From contig NZ_JAQEVU010000001.1 of NCBI RefSeq assembly GCF_027694345.1, positions 310,001 through 374,000 on the forward strand: a stretch of 64,000 nt of DNA, in the 5' to 3' direction. The notes below the pieces were generated by a model. That model worked only from the letters and a program-made list of their open reading frames with translations, did no database searches and was not told where the DNA came from. Source of the stretch: Varibaculum timonense_A. Lineage in GTDB: Bacteria; Actinomycetota; Actinomycetes; Actinomycetales; Actinomycetaceae. The translations under genes were made by a program, and so were the position numbers. Below, in pieces: positions 37,165 through 46,108 of this stretch; the first letter of the stretch is position 1, and every line of letters begins with the position of its first letter.

Positions 37165-37201
37165 GCTATCGGTTGCTTAAATAGCTTAAGCAACCGATAG
37201 C
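37165..37201. terminator. Bidirectional terminator between convergent lipoprotein and gntR genes
   Basis: A perfect 16-bp inverted repeat: GCTATCGGTTGCTTAA (37165-37180), 5-base loop ATAGC, and TTAAGCAACCGATAGC (37186-37201). It lies 8 bases after the lipoprotein stop and 48 bases after the gntR stop on the other strand. It lacks a long T-run on either side but is the strongest stem in this area. Confidence 0.8.
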
Positions 37202-37248
37202 GACTATTAAATACTGCTAAAAGCCATATTTTTAAGGTATCTTAGCGG

Positions 37249-37941
37249 CTAGTGTGAAAGATTTACCGAGAGTTCATACTGGTCTCCTCGATAAAGTCCA
37301 TCGGTAATCTCTATCGGGTTATTTTTCATGTCACAACCCAGTATTTGCAGTTGGAAACAGCAAATATCCGATTTGATTTCTAAGGCGGCTCTTTCTGCAG
37401 CGTCAGCGTGACGGGTACGGACACTTAAAGACCTTAAGGAAGGTTTATTCTGGTACTGCTTATCTAAAATATCGTAAAGAGATTGTTCTAGATTATTACC
37501 CAGCAGTCCAGGGTAAAGGTGGGCAGGAAGAATTACTTGTTCGATGCCCACCGGAATGTTATCTCCTAGGCGAATGCGTTTAATGCAGTAAACAAAGGTT
37601 TCGGAGTCTATTTGCAGTTTTTCGCTTTCAGATTCACTTGGAGGACGCATCGCTGCTTCCAGCAGCTTAGATCCGGGAACTCTGCCTTGAGAGCGCATAC
37701 ATTCGCTAAAGGATTGGGAGGTAGCGCTCTTTAATACTCGCGGTTCCGTAACGAAAGTACCGCTGCCTCGAACAGAGCGTAGCCGTCCTCCCTTTTGTAG
37801 AAACTGTAAAGCTTGCCGTACGGTCATGGCGCTGACCTGGAATTGTGTTGCTAGCTCCCGTTCAGTGGGGAGACGGTCTCCTGGCTGCGCCTGGTCGATT
37901 AAATCGGAGAGTTTTTCGATGATAATCTCGTATTTTTTCAT
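37249..37941 (-). CDS. GntR/HutC-family transcriptional regulator with UTRA domain (NagR/DasR-like)
   Basis: 230 residues on the reverse strand from ATG 37941. Residues about 5-70 form the winged helix (PGDRLPTERELATQFQVSAMTVRQAL, wing RSVRGSGTFV). Residues about 85-225 form a UTRA effector-binding domain. Members of this branch (NagR, DasR, PhnF) sense phosphorylated sugars such as glucosamine-6-phosphate. The gene diverges from a sugar transporter and lies beside enzymes that release N-acetylhexosamines, so it is likely their local regulator. The ligand is inferred. Confidence 0.85.
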   Translation of the reverse strand: MKKYEIIIEKLSDLIDQAQPGDRLPTERELATQFQVSAMTVRQALQFLQKGGRLRSVRGSGTFVTEPRVLKSATSQSFSECMRSQGRVPGSKLLEAAMRPPSESESEKLQIDSETFVYCIKRIRLGDNIPVGIEQVILPAHLYPGLLGNNLEQSLYDILDKQYQNKPSLRSLSVRTRHADAAERAALEIKSDICCFQLQILGCDMKNNPIEITDGLYRGDQYELSVNLSH

Positions 37942-38109
37942 TTCTTTAGGTGAGGGGTAAGGGAATTAAATTGTGTCAGTTCGAGCCGGGACGCCGGGTA
38001 AGCGAGCGCCACCTCAAGCTAAAGCATTGACTAGCTCTCTTCGTAGGCTAACTCTTAAAACAGATTTTTGTGGCATTTTAATGAATATGGCAGATAACTG
38101 AGATACCTA

Positions 38110-38133
38110 GATTGCACTCAGTAAGCTGCAATC
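38110..38133. promoter_or_regulatory. 7-bp inverted repeat, candidate operator
   Basis: GATTGCA (38110-38116) and TGCAATC (38127-38133) are perfect inverted copies with 10 bases between, so the half-sites lie about 1.6 helix turns apart centre to centre. It overlaps a possible -35 element. Confidence 0.4.
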
Positions 38134-38142
38134 AACATTATT

Positions 38143-38152
38143 ACTCTAGAGT
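38143..38152. promoter_or_regulatory. Palindrome resembling a NagR/DasR-type operator
   Basis: ACTCTAGAGT is a perfect 10-base palindrome. Its TCTAGA centre matches the centre of the known HutC-subfamily operators of NagR and DasR (GGTCTAGACC), though the GGT/ACC flanks are not kept. The adjacent divergent gene encodes a regulator of that type. Confidence 0.45.
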
Positions 38153-38295
38153 TATTAACTAAACCTAGTGTTATGCTAGGCTGGTTTGGTCGCTGAGATT
38201 CAATGAGATGTACGGCAGTGATGGAGCTAGCCGATTTCGTTTAAATCCAGGGACATTACTTGAGGGGATAGTAAAATCTAAAAGAGGAGAAAACC

Positions 38296-39669
38296 ATGAG
38301 TGCGTCCTATAAACCAATCGCACCAGCGAATAAGGTAACAAGTAAACGAGTAATTTGGGCAACTTTCGTGATTGCTCTCGGAGGGTTACTTTTCGGTTAT
38401 GACAGCGGAGTCATCTCTGGTGCTCTACCCTCAATGACAAAAGATTTTGACCTGGACGCTATTCATTCAGGAATGGTGGTTAGCTCCCTGGTAGTAGGGG
38501 CAGCCATTGGGGCCCTTAGTGCCGGGAGAATATCTGATCGATTCGGCAGACGACCGGTATTAATTGCGGCATCAGCAATCTTCGTATTGGGGGCAATTAT
38601 TGCGGCTTTTGCCCCCAATGTACCGATAATGATTGTGGCGCGGGTGATTCTCGGATTAGGGGTTGGTACTGCTTCCAATATCGTTCCGGTGTTTATCTCG
38701 GAACTAGCTCCCGCCCATATTCGCGGACGCTTAGTAGCCCTAAACCAGCTGATGATTGTCACCGGAATTATGCTTGCCTATATCGCGAACTATGCACTAC
38801 ACGGCGTAAGTCATGATTGGCGCTGGATGTTCGGGATTTCGATAGCTCCGGCGCTGCTATTTGGGATCGGTATCATCACTCTTTCGGAGTCGCCGCGTTG
38901 GCTGGCATTAGATGGCCAGGTCGATAAGGCACGGCAGGTTCTGCAAAGCGTTCGGGAAAGTCAAAATGTAGAGGACGAGCTAAGCGAAATTAAGGCTTCG
39001 ATTGGTGGGGAACAGGGAAACGTAGGTTTTCGCGCCTTGGGGGAGCGCCGCTTGCGCCGAGTATTAATCGCCGGAATCGGCCTGCAGATTCTAGGACAAC
39101 TAACCGGCGTGAACGCGGTGGTATTCTATGCCCCCACTATTTTTAAAGGAGCAGGTCTAGGCGATAGTAGCGCAATTCTAGCTACCGTAGGTATGGGGGC
39201 AATCAATATTGTTGCCACCTTTATCGGTATGGCGTTAGTAGACAAGATTGGGCGTACCCGGCTGCTGGCCAGTGGCTCTTTCCTAATGACCATCTTCCTA
39301 GCTGGGTTGGCGATTGATTTAGCTATAGGCGGTCAGGGAACTACCAGTGCAATTATTGGTTTAATTTGCGTATTTGGATATATCGCGGCAGTTGCCTCCA
39401 CCTTGAACGTGGTAGTGTTCATTATTGCTTCCGAGCTTTACCCGCTGAGCGTTCGCGGTACCGCCATGAGTTTAACTATCGGCGTGAACTGGACTATGAG
39501 CTTTATCGTCTCCCTTACTTTCCTTAGCCTATTTGAAACCTTCGGTGGTCCGGGAACCTTCGGGGTTTATGCGCTAACCTCCGCTGTACTGGGGATTTTT
39601 GCGTTGAAAGTTATTCCGGAAACCAAAGGGAAAACCCTAGAAGAAATTGAACGCGACTACGCCAGCTAA
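38296..39669 (+). CDS. Sugar-porter family MFS transporter (sugar:H+ symporter)
   Basis: 457 residues from ATG 38296 after AAGAGGAGAAAA. Twelve membrane segments are visible. Sugar-porter signatures are GYDSGVISGAL (near residue 34), GRISDRFGRRPV between helices 2 and 3, SESPRWLA before the central loop, QLTGVNAVVFYAPTIF, and the end motif PETKGKTLEEIE. It should import a hexose or related sugar by proton symport. With the surrounding glycosidases, galactose, N-acetylhexosamine or a disaccharide is a reasonable substrate, but sequence alone does not show which. It is the first gene of an operon with two hydrolases. Confidence 0.92.
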   Translation: MSASYKPIAPANKVTSKRVIWATFVIALGGLLFGYDSGVISGALPSMTKDFDLDAIHSGMVVSSLVVGAAIGALSAGRISDRFGRRPVLIAASAIFVLGAIIAAFAPNVPIMIVARVILGLGVGTASNIVPVFISELAPAHIRGRLVALNQLMIVTGIMLAYIANYALHGVSHDWRWMFGISIAPALLFGIGIITLSESPRWLALDGQVDKARQVLQSVRESQNVEDELSEIKASIGGEQGNVGFRALGERRLRRVLIAGIGLQILGQLTGVNAVVFYAPTIFKGAGLGDSSAILATVGMGAINIVATFIGMALVDKIGRTRLLASGSFLMTIFLAGLAIDLAIGGQGTTSAIIGLICVFGYIAAVASTLNVVVFIIASELYPLSVRGTAMSLTIGVNWTMSFIVSLTFLSLFETFGGPGTFGVYALTSAVLGIFALKVIPETKGKTLEEIERDYAS

Positions 39670-39694
39670 CGCGCAAAAAGTTAAGGTAAGTACT

Positions 39695-40507
39695 ATGGAA
39701 AAGACAATTCCGGAAGGTCAAATGTTGGTCTATACCATGGCGGGAGCTACAGATAGTTCACTGATTATCGCTACCCACGGGGTTACCGATAATGCGTCCT
39801 CGCTAGCAAGCCTGCAAAAATACTGGTCAAACGATTACCGTGTAGCCTGTGTAGACGCACGTGGGCATGGGCTGTCGCCTCGTTTTAGCCGTGAAGCCTT
39901 GCTAGATCCGCTAGCTACCGAAGTCGCCGATATGATATGCACGATTGAGCACCTTAACGGCGGTGAACCCGCTATATTAATCGGGCACTCAATGGGGGCA
40001 GCGGTAATGAGCGCAGTAGCTTTCTGGCGACCAGATTTAGTTAAAGCGTTGATTTTGGAAGAACCTGCCTGGCTAACGCCAAAGCAGGCTGCCCAATACA
40101 AAGAAGGCGCAGCGGAACTGGTGAAACGAATTAAATGGATGCGAGCCGAAGTCTCCGCGGCATTAGCGGAAAACCGCAGAGACTATTCCAGCTGGTCGCT
40201 CGCGGAAGCTTGCGGCTGGTTACAGGGGAAACTGCAAGTCGATTTAGATTTTGTTGCCCTCGGGGAAGTTAGCCCGAGGCAGCCTTGGGAACAGATTGCC
40301 CGCTCGCTCACTATGCCGACTCTGCTCATTACCTCCGATGGTGAGGACGTGTTGATAGGACCGCAACGGCTAAAAGAAATCGAAAACCTGGGCAACCATA
40401 ACTTAAAGACGGTGATTCTTCCGGGAACCCGTCACTGCGTACGCCGTGAAAAAGAAGCCGAGTTCTATGCGCTTTGTGACGATTTCTTGGCTAGTCTAGA
40501 TTATTAG
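39695..40507 (+). CDS. Alpha/beta-hydrolase fold enzyme
   Basis: 270 residues from ATG 39695, 26 bases after the transporter stop, with AAGG upstream. The open frame reaches back to 39647 inside the transporter but only through a TTG. The nucleophile elbow is GHSMGA with S99, and the likely catalytic histidine is in TRHCVRRE near the C-terminus, with the acid probably in LLITSDGEDVL. Family layout is that of esterases, lipases and haloperoxidase-like hydrolases. The substrate is unknown. Context suggests hydrolysis of an ester or modified sugar imported by the neighbour. Confidence 0.8.
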   Translation: MEKTIPEGQMLVYTMAGATDSSLIIATHGVTDNASSLASLQKYWSNDYRVACVDARGHGLSPRFSREALLDPLATEVADMICTIEHLNGGEPAILIGHSMGAAVMSAVAFWRPDLVKALILEEPAWLTPKQAAQYKEGAAELVKRIKWMRAEVSAALAENRRDYSSWSLAEACGWLQGKLQVDLDFVALGEVSPRQPWEQIARSLTMPTLLITSDGEDVLIGPQRLKEIENLGNHNLKTVILPGTRHCVRREKEAEFYALCDDFLASLDY

Positions 40508-40529
40508 AGTTTCAATGGAGAAGAGAATA

Positions 40530-41435
40530 ATGGATAGCAAGATACTTTTAGATTCCGAGATAGCCGCGGTTCTTGACACAGTTCCACCCCAAATGGCCTG
40601 GGATCCGCCGGCAATGCGGGCAGCGGGCGAAAAAATGCTCAGTGGCGAGATTGCGCTACCTGCCGGTATCACCCGGGAAATAGTGCAGGTGGAAAGCAAA
40701 GACGGTTACCAGGTTGAACTGCGAGTATTCCGTCCGGAAAACCGCGAACCGCAAGGGGTTATCTACAGTATTCACGGTGGGGGAATGATTGCGGGACAAG
40801 CTCGCTACGATGATGGCTGGAACGGACAGCTAGTGGCAGAAACTGGTCAGTGTGTTGTTAGCCCCAACTATCGCCTCGCCCCCGAGAACCCCTACCCTTT
40901 GCCATTACAGGACTGCGTAGCGGGCTGGCAATGGGTGAAAACAGAGTTTCCGGCGTTCCCGAGCGTAATTTATGGGGATAGCGCCGGGGGCAATCTAGCG
41001 GCAGCAGTAACCTTATTCAGTCGCGACCAGGGGATAGTACTTGCTGACCGTGTGTTTCTAATTGAGCCAGTTTTAGATGATCGGCTGGAAACAGTCTCGA
41101 TGCAAGGAGGGCAAAACACCCCGGTATGGGATTTGCCCAACGCTAAAGCCAGTTGGAAAGCCTATCTAGGTGGGGAAAAAGCTGATATTTATGCGGCTCC
41201 CGGCAGAGCCAGCGACTTATCAGGGTGGCCGGAAACTTTCCTGGTAGCCAACCAATGCGATCCCTTGCGGGATGAAGATATTAGATTTGCGCAGACCTTA
41301 ACGGAAAGTAACGTTCCAGTGCGCCTAACGCTGCTGCCCGGTAGCTGCCATGGAGTATTAGGGCTGCAAGGCCCGGCGATTGCCCAGCAGGCACGCGAAC
41401 TGGTGATTAACGCGCTAAAATCAGCGGGGATTTAG
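40530..41435 (+). CDS. Alpha/beta hydrolase of the hormone-sensitive-lipase (fold-3) family
   Basis: 301 residues from ATG 40530, chosen over ATG 40515 because GGAGAAGAG sits just before it. The oxyanion-hole motif is HGGGM (near residue 88), the nucleophile motif GDSAGGN with S151, the likely acid in LVANQCDPLRDE and the histidine in GSCHGV. This set defines the HSL/acetyl-esterase family, which removes short acyl groups. Removal of O-acetyl groups from sialic acids or other host sugars would suit this locus, but this is inference. It ends the transporter operon. Confidence 0.85.
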   Translation: MDSKILLDSEIAAVLDTVPPQMAWDPPAMRAAGEKMLSGEIALPAGITREIVQVESKDGYQVELRVFRPENREPQGVIYSIHGGGMIAGQARYDDGWNGQLVAETGQCVVSPNYRLAPENPYPLPLQDCVAGWQWVKTEFPAFPSVIYGDSAGGNLAAAVTLFSRDQGIVLADRVFLIEPVLDDRLETVSMQGGQNTPVWDLPNAKASWKAYLGGEKADIYAAPGRASDLSGWPETFLVANQCDPLRDEDIRFAQTLTESNVPVRLTLLPGSCHGVLGLQGPAIAQQARELVINALKSAGI

Positions 41436-41545
41436 CCCTAACAGCATTTCCTGCTTGTTTGGATTGCTTAATCATAGCTACCCTGAAAGGTCAGCTAGTT
41501 TTTCAACTAAGGATTAGTTCCTGAGTATTTCCTTTTGTTAAACTG

Positions 41546-41555
41546 AGAGCGCTCT
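41546..41555. promoter_or_regulatory. LacI-family-like operator palindrome
   Basis: AGAGCGCTCT is a perfect 10-base palindrome with the central GCGC and flanking AxxGCxxT layout of LacI/CcpA-type sugar operators (for example the GGGAGCGCTCCC-type sites of actinobacterial CebR). It lies 300 bases before the GH20 gene. No LacI gene is in the window. Confidence 0.4.
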
Positions 41556-41754
41556 TGAAACCAAGAGTGTACGTCCTCGACAGTAAAGACGCTGTCTTTG
41601 TACCAGCAGCCAGAAAGACACAAAGAAGTGAAGAAAGACTTAAGCTTGCCCCCTCGTGATAGGGCGTGCCTGATGGTCTTTGAAACTAGCTTTGGTTCTG
41701 GGGAGCGGAATCGGTATAAACAACACTGACAGGGAGCGTAGCGGCAAAAATAAT

Positions 41755-41789
41755 AGGTACTTTGGGGAGACGCTTCCCCTAAAGTACCT
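41755..41789 (+). terminator. Strong hairpin 65 bases before the GH20 gene
   Basis: AGGTACTTTGGGGA (41755-41768) pairs with TCCCCTAAAGTACCT (41775-41789), one bulged A, 6-base loop, 14 paired bases. The following bases CCTTAAATAGTTTTG are only moderately T-rich. It may end transcription from the esterase operon or attenuate GH20 expression from a promoter further up. Confidence 0.6.
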
Positions 41790-41854
41790 CCTTAAATAGT
41801 TTTGATTGGGTAGCAACAGCAATCGCGGGATTGCGAAACAGGAAGGTGTAGGAA

Positions 41855-44800
41855 ATGTTTAACCGGTCTAAAAAGGTGTTTTGCCTTTTAGGGGCAGGCG
41901 CTCTGGCACTAGCGGCATTATTACCAGCCGGCATTGGGACAGCAGAGGCTGCGGAGCCGACTAATCAAGCATTAGCAGCCAATGGCGCGAGCGTTAGTGC
42001 TTCCGGTAATGAAGTTGCTGATAAATGGCAAGCGCAGGCCGCTATTGATGGTAACGACAGCGGTGATTCTCGCTGGTCATCCAATCACAGTGACCAGGCT
42101 TGGATTGCGGTACACCTAAAAGAAGCCATCAAAATTGACCACGTAACTATTAAATGGGAAGCGGCCTGTGCCGCCTCCTATCATTTAGAGGTTTCAAATG
42201 ACGGAACCACTTGGGAAAAAGCCAGCGACACTATCCGCCCTCAATGTTCCAGCACAGATACCCAAAAACTCAATGCCGCTACCGCTAATGGAACATGGAA
42301 ATACGTGAAAATGCAGGCCGAGAGCCGCACCCCTTTCCAAGGAATTAAATACGGGGTTTCCCTATACGAATTTGAGGTATGGGACGGGGCGGAACCGGTA
42401 GCTCCTGCCCAGCCTAATTTGATTCCACTGCCTGCTGAAATGACTCCCGGAGAAGGCGGTTTTGAATTAGGCGCAGACACTAAAATCAAAACTGATTCCG
42501 CTTCTAAAGCGGTAGCGGAGATGACCGCCAAAACCATGCGTGCCTCCACCGGATTTCCCCTGCCAGTGGGCAAAGATGGGCAAATCAGTTTACGGGTAGA
42601 CACTGGTCTAGACACCACCGGTTTAACCAGTGGAAATATCGAGGAAGCCTATAGCTTAAAGGTCAGTGAAAGCGGGGTAGAGATTGTCGGAAAATCCGCG
42701 CAAGGGGTTTGGAACGCTACCCGTACCCTGCTGCAACTATTCCCCGCCTTTATCTATTCTCCCCATCAAGTAAATACCCAGTGGCTAGCCCCCGCGATTA
42801 CGGTCAAGGATGCGCCCCGGTTTGCACACCGCGCGATACAAGCCGATGTAGCCCGCTCGTTCCTGACAATCGCTGACTTAAAACAAATGATTGACACTTT
42901 TGCCAATGTGAAAGGCTCCCGTTTACATCTACACCTTTCAGATGACCAGGGTTGGCGGCTGCAAATAACCAATGAGGGACGCGAAGCTGGGGACACTATC
43001 GACTACAGCAGGCTCACCGAGGTTTCCGGCAAAACCGCAATGAATTGGAACTCGGAAGCCTATTCCTTAAAGGATTTAACCGGCTCTAGTCAGCAGGCAG
43101 ACGATAACGTAGTCGAATTGGGGCATCATGGTTTCTACACTCAGGAAGAATATAAGGAACTGGTCAAATATGCGGCCGACCGTTTCGTAACGATCCAGCC
43201 CGAGTTTGATATGCCCGGACACACCAATGCAGCGCTAGCCGCCATCCCGCAATTAAACTCTGCCAACTCCTCTCATAATGGCACTGTAGATGCCGATGGC
43301 AATGCCATAACTGATCCGGCTAAATGGCAGGTTGCCCCCGCTAATGGAACGGGAGATGTGGGTTACTCCTACCTGGATCCGGACTCAAAGCACACCCAGT
43401 ATTTTGTTCGCCACGTATTTAAACAGCTAGCCGGGCTTACCCCCGGTAAAATTATTCATATCGGAGGGGACGAATCCCAGGATATGGTTAAAAAACTTGG
43501 GAAAGACAAATTCAACGAATTTCTGAATATGTCCGCGAAAGCAGTTCGCGATCAAGGCAAATCTCCAATCGGATGGAATGAAATAGCCTCAAACACGCTA
43601 CAGCCTGGGGACTTGGTACAGTATTGGACCGGTAGTACCGCTAACACGAAACGAGCAATTCAAAACGAGGGCGTTAAAGTCGCGGTATCGAACGCCTCGA
43701 CCGCCTATATCGATATGAAATATGGAGTTCCCGGTGGTAACAGTATCGGTTTAACCTGGAGCGGAACTGGAGATTTCGATAAATACTATAACTGGGATCC
43801 GGCGCAAGTAATCAAAGGGATTCCCGAAAGCAGCATTGTAGGGACAGTAGCCGTGCAATGGTCAGAAACTATTCGCGGGGGATACCAGGCAGAATGGTTA
43901 ATGTGGCCGCGCTCAATCTCTCACGCGGAAGTAGCGTGGACTCCACAAGCGAAGAGAAACGTAAACCAGTTCAAACAGCGCATGGCAGCTATGGGAGATA
44001 GGCTCGCGGTTTCGGCAGTGAATTTCTTTGACGGTCCCAAAGCCAATTGGCAAACCGCTTTAGCGGGGGTAGACCAAAAAGTTGCGCCGGGCCGCTCCGT
44101 GAATCTTACGGTTGGCGAATTTGCGGCTCCCGGCACTGTGAAAAACTCTGAGGGAACGCAAATCACGAAAGCCGGTAACGCCGCTTCCGCCCTCGGGGAC
44201 ACTCCCTTCAGCGCCACTATCGATTGGGGAGACGGCTCCGCGCCCTCACCGGCAATATTCACCCAAAGCCATTCCCGAGATGCCCTACATAGCAGCCCGC
44301 TATATAAAGTGACCGGAAAACACCCCTATGCGAATCCCGGAACCTACACCGGTACTATTACGGGGTCAAACGGACAAAAAACCACCTTTACGGTAAATGT
44401 GGCAAATGGCGCCCCCGATCCCAGTGAAAATAGCCCCTGGGATGCAAGTAAAAAACCGACTATCACCATTGAAAAGAATCTCATCCGCCCCTATGAGCGG
44501 GTAAAAGTAAAGCTAAGCGGGTTTGAACCCGGCAAATATGTAAAACTCGCCTGGAACGGTAAAACCCAATTCCTGGCAATGCCTGGGGCAGATGGAAGCG
44601 CCGAATACTATCTGCCATTCTTTGACAAGGCAGAAAAAGTGTTACGACCACAAGATGCCGGTAGTCATCAACTTAGCGCCACCCAGATTGGGGCTAATAG
44701 AAGTGCCGAAGTCACTGCCACCATTGTGTCTAATCGCGAAGAACTACTAAATCCGGTTGCGCAATGCCCCACGATGAATGACCCGAATTGCGGATATGAA

Positions 44801-46033
44801 AACATTACGGCCTCCTCGCAGGCAGATAATGAGCCAAAACCCTCCGGGCCGGTAAGCGCCGCATTTGACGGCGATCCCAATACCTATTGGCACACCCGCT
44901 GGGCTGCTCCGGCCGGTACTTTCCCGCACACCATTACCGCACAGCTCAAAGCGGCTCCAGAGCAAAAATGCGTGATTACCGGGTTTGAATATACGGCACG
45001 CAGCGGGCAAGAAAACTCGCGGGTTAAAGATTTCCGGATTGAAGTATCCGAAAATGGCAGCGACTGGAAGAGCGCCATTAGTGGTTCTTTGAAGAATCAC
45101 GCTGACCCGCAAGTATTTAACTTTGCAGCTGACAAACAGTTAAGTGGCAAATACGTGCGGATGGTTCAGCTGAACTCCCAGGCAGGAAATGATTTTGGAG
45201 GTGCAGCTGAGATTCGTTTCGGAGCTGTCTGTGCCCAAAACGGAACGGAAGTAACCCCGGTTGCTCCCCTAGCTGAAAAGCAACCCCTAACGGCGCAAGG
45301 GAAAGAATATCCCGGATATTTCCTAGTGCCCGCAGTTACGGGAGTTAATTATTACTTGGGTGATGGGCTGCTAACCCCGCAGCAGGCAGTTCCGCTGCCC
45401 TATGGAAAAACCAAAGTTGTAGCGAAGCCCGCGAGTGACCTATTTAGGTTTAAAGAGGGCGCAAAGAGCGAATGGACCCTAGATATGGGCGACGACCCGG
45501 GGCAAGTTGATCCGCCGCAGCCGGAAAAACCCGAAAAACCGGCTCCGCAGGTGGTAAAAGGCGATTGGACTGACTCCCCAGGGCAAGAAGCCAGCAATTG
45601 TAAGACCTTCAAAGTTATGCAGACCCGCAGTGTTACCACTACTGAATATATTTGGGATGCAGCTGGAGCTAAATGGGTGCTTGATACTGCTAATGCCCAG
45701 GTGACTACGGAACAGGGCGTTCGCGATATGAACGCGGCTGAAAAAGAAAAATGCGCGCTCTCGCCTGAGGAGCCCAGCCCCGATAACCCGAACCCTGATA
45801 AACCTAGCAAACCCGACGGGCAACCAGATACTAAACCAGGAGCAGGCTCAGATAGTGGGGCGGTAAAACCTGGTAACACCGGGTCGAAGCCGGGCGCTAA
45901 ACCTCGCCAACAGGGAACTACTTCTGCGATGCCCTCCACCGGTGCTTCCAGTGAGCTATCGCTGCTACTAGCGGCGCTAAGTATCGGATTTGGGGGAGTG
46001 TTGCTGCTGAGCCGACATCGAACTCGCAGGTAA
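41855..46033 (+). CDS. Secreted, cell-wall-anchored GH20 beta-N-acetylhexosaminidase
   Basis: 1392 residues from ATG 41855. Order of parts: signal peptide (1-32), F5/8-type carbohydrate-binding domain (about 38-180), GH20 N-terminal domain (193-320), GH20 catalytic barrel (325-720), PKD-like domain (735-850), a second F5/8-type domain (979-1128), a small module shared with other enzymes of this locus (1136-1212), a second module with two cysteines, a proline linker, and a sorting signal MPSTG followed by a hydrophobic stretch and RHRTRR. Catalytic motifs are HLHLSDDQGWRLQI, PEFDMPGHTNAA and GGDES with the D539-E540 pair. It should remove terminal beta-linked GlcNAc or GalNAc from host glycans. 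75 bases separate it from the next GH20 gene. Confidence 0.92.
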   Translation: MFNRSKKVFCLLGAGALALAALLPAGIGTAEAAEPTNQALAANGASVSASGNEVADKWQAQAAIDGNDSGDSRWSSNHSDQAWIAVHLKEAIKIDHVTIKWEAACAASYHLEVSNDGTTWEKASDTIRPQCSSTDTQKLNAATANGTWKYVKMQAESRTPFQGIKYGVSLYEFEVWDGAEPVAPAQPNLIPLPAEMTPGEGGFELGADTKIKTDSASKAVAEMTAKTMRASTGFPLPVGKDGQISLRVDTGLDTTGLTSGNIEEAYSLKVSESGVEIVGKSAQGVWNATRTLLQLFPAFIYSPHQVNTQWLAPAITVKDAPRFAHRAIQADVARSFLTIADLKQMIDTFANVKGSRLHLHLSDDQGWRLQITNEGREAGDTIDYSRLTEVSGKTAMNWNSEAYSLKDLTGSSQQADDNVVELGHHGFYTQEEYKELVKYAADRFVTIQPEFDMPGHTNAALAAIPQLNSANSSHNGTVDADGNAITDPAKWQVAPANGTGDVGYSYLDPDSKHTQYFVRHVFKQLAGLTPGKIIHIGGDESQDMVKKLGKDKFNEFLNMSAKAVRDQGKSPIGWNEIASNTLQPGDLVQYWTGSTANTKRAIQNEGVKVAVSNASTAYIDMKYGVPGGNSIGLTWSGTGDFDKYYNWDPAQVIKGIPESSIVGTVAVQWSETIRGGYQAEWLMWPRSISHAEVAWTPQAKRNVNQFKQRMAAMGDRLAVSAVNFFDGPKANWQTALAGVDQKVAPGRSVNLTVGEFAAPGTVKNSEGTQITKAGNAASALGDTPFSATIDWGDGSAPSPAIFTQSHSRDALHSSPLYKVTGKHPYANPGTYTGTITGSNGQKTTFTVNVANGAPDPSENSPWDASKKPTITIEKNLIRPYERVKVKLSGFEPGKYVKLAWNGKTQFLAMPGADGSAEYYLPFFDKAEKVLRPQDAGSHQLSATQIGANRSAEVTATIVSNREELLNPVAQCPTMNDPNCGYENITASSQADNEPKPSGPVSAAFDGDPNTYWHTRWAAPAGTFPHTITAQLKAAPEQKCVITGFEYTARSGQENSRVKDFRIEVSENGSDWKSAISGSLKNHADPQVFNFAADKQLSGKYVRMVQLNSQAGNDFGGAAEIRFGAVCAQNGTEVTPVAPLAEKQPLTAQGKEYPGYFLVPAVTGVNYYLGDGLLTPQQAVPLPYGKTKVVAKPASDLFRFKEGAKSEWTLDMGDDPGQVDPPQPEKPEKPAPQVVKGDWTDSPGQEASNCKTFKVMQTRSVTTTEYIWDAAGAKWVLDTANAQVTTEQGVRDMNAAEKEKCALSPEEPSPDNPNPDKPSKPDGQPDTKPGAGSDSGAVKPGNTGSKPGAKPRQQGTTSAMPSTGASSELSLLLAALSIGFGGVLLLSRHRTRR

Positions 46034-46108
46034 AAGTGGAACGAAGCGGCGAGACGCTTGCGAAGGACATATAAGAATCTGAGCAAAGAGGCTGGGAAAG
46101 GTAAATAA

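Larger units (their letters stand above)
37942..38295. promoter_or_regulatory. Divergent promoter region between gntR and the sugar transporter
   Basis: No gene is seen in these 354 bases. They hold at least three symmetric elements: GATTGCA/TGCAATC at 38110-38133, ACTCTAGAGT at 38143-38152, and CCTAG/CTAGG at 38164-38180. All lie 120-190 bases before the transporter start. A possible promoter TTGCAC (38112-38117) with CATTAT (38136-38141) overlaps the first element. The transporter has its own AAGAGGAG ribosome site at its start. Confidence 0.45.
41436..41854. other. Structured intergenic leader upstream of the GH20 enzyme
   Basis: No gene is seen in these 419 bases, but many short inverted repeats are. 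They are AGAGCGCTCT (41546-41555), CTCTTG-AAAC-CAAGAG (41552-41567) sharing bases with it, GACAG/CTGTC near 41579-41596, GTCTTT/AAAGAC near 41594-41619, and the large hairpin at 41755-41789. TATAAA at 41715-41720 could be a -10 with a poor -35. If so, the large hairpin lies in the 5-prime leader. The stems overlap and would compete, as in attenuator leaders. Confidence 0.45.
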
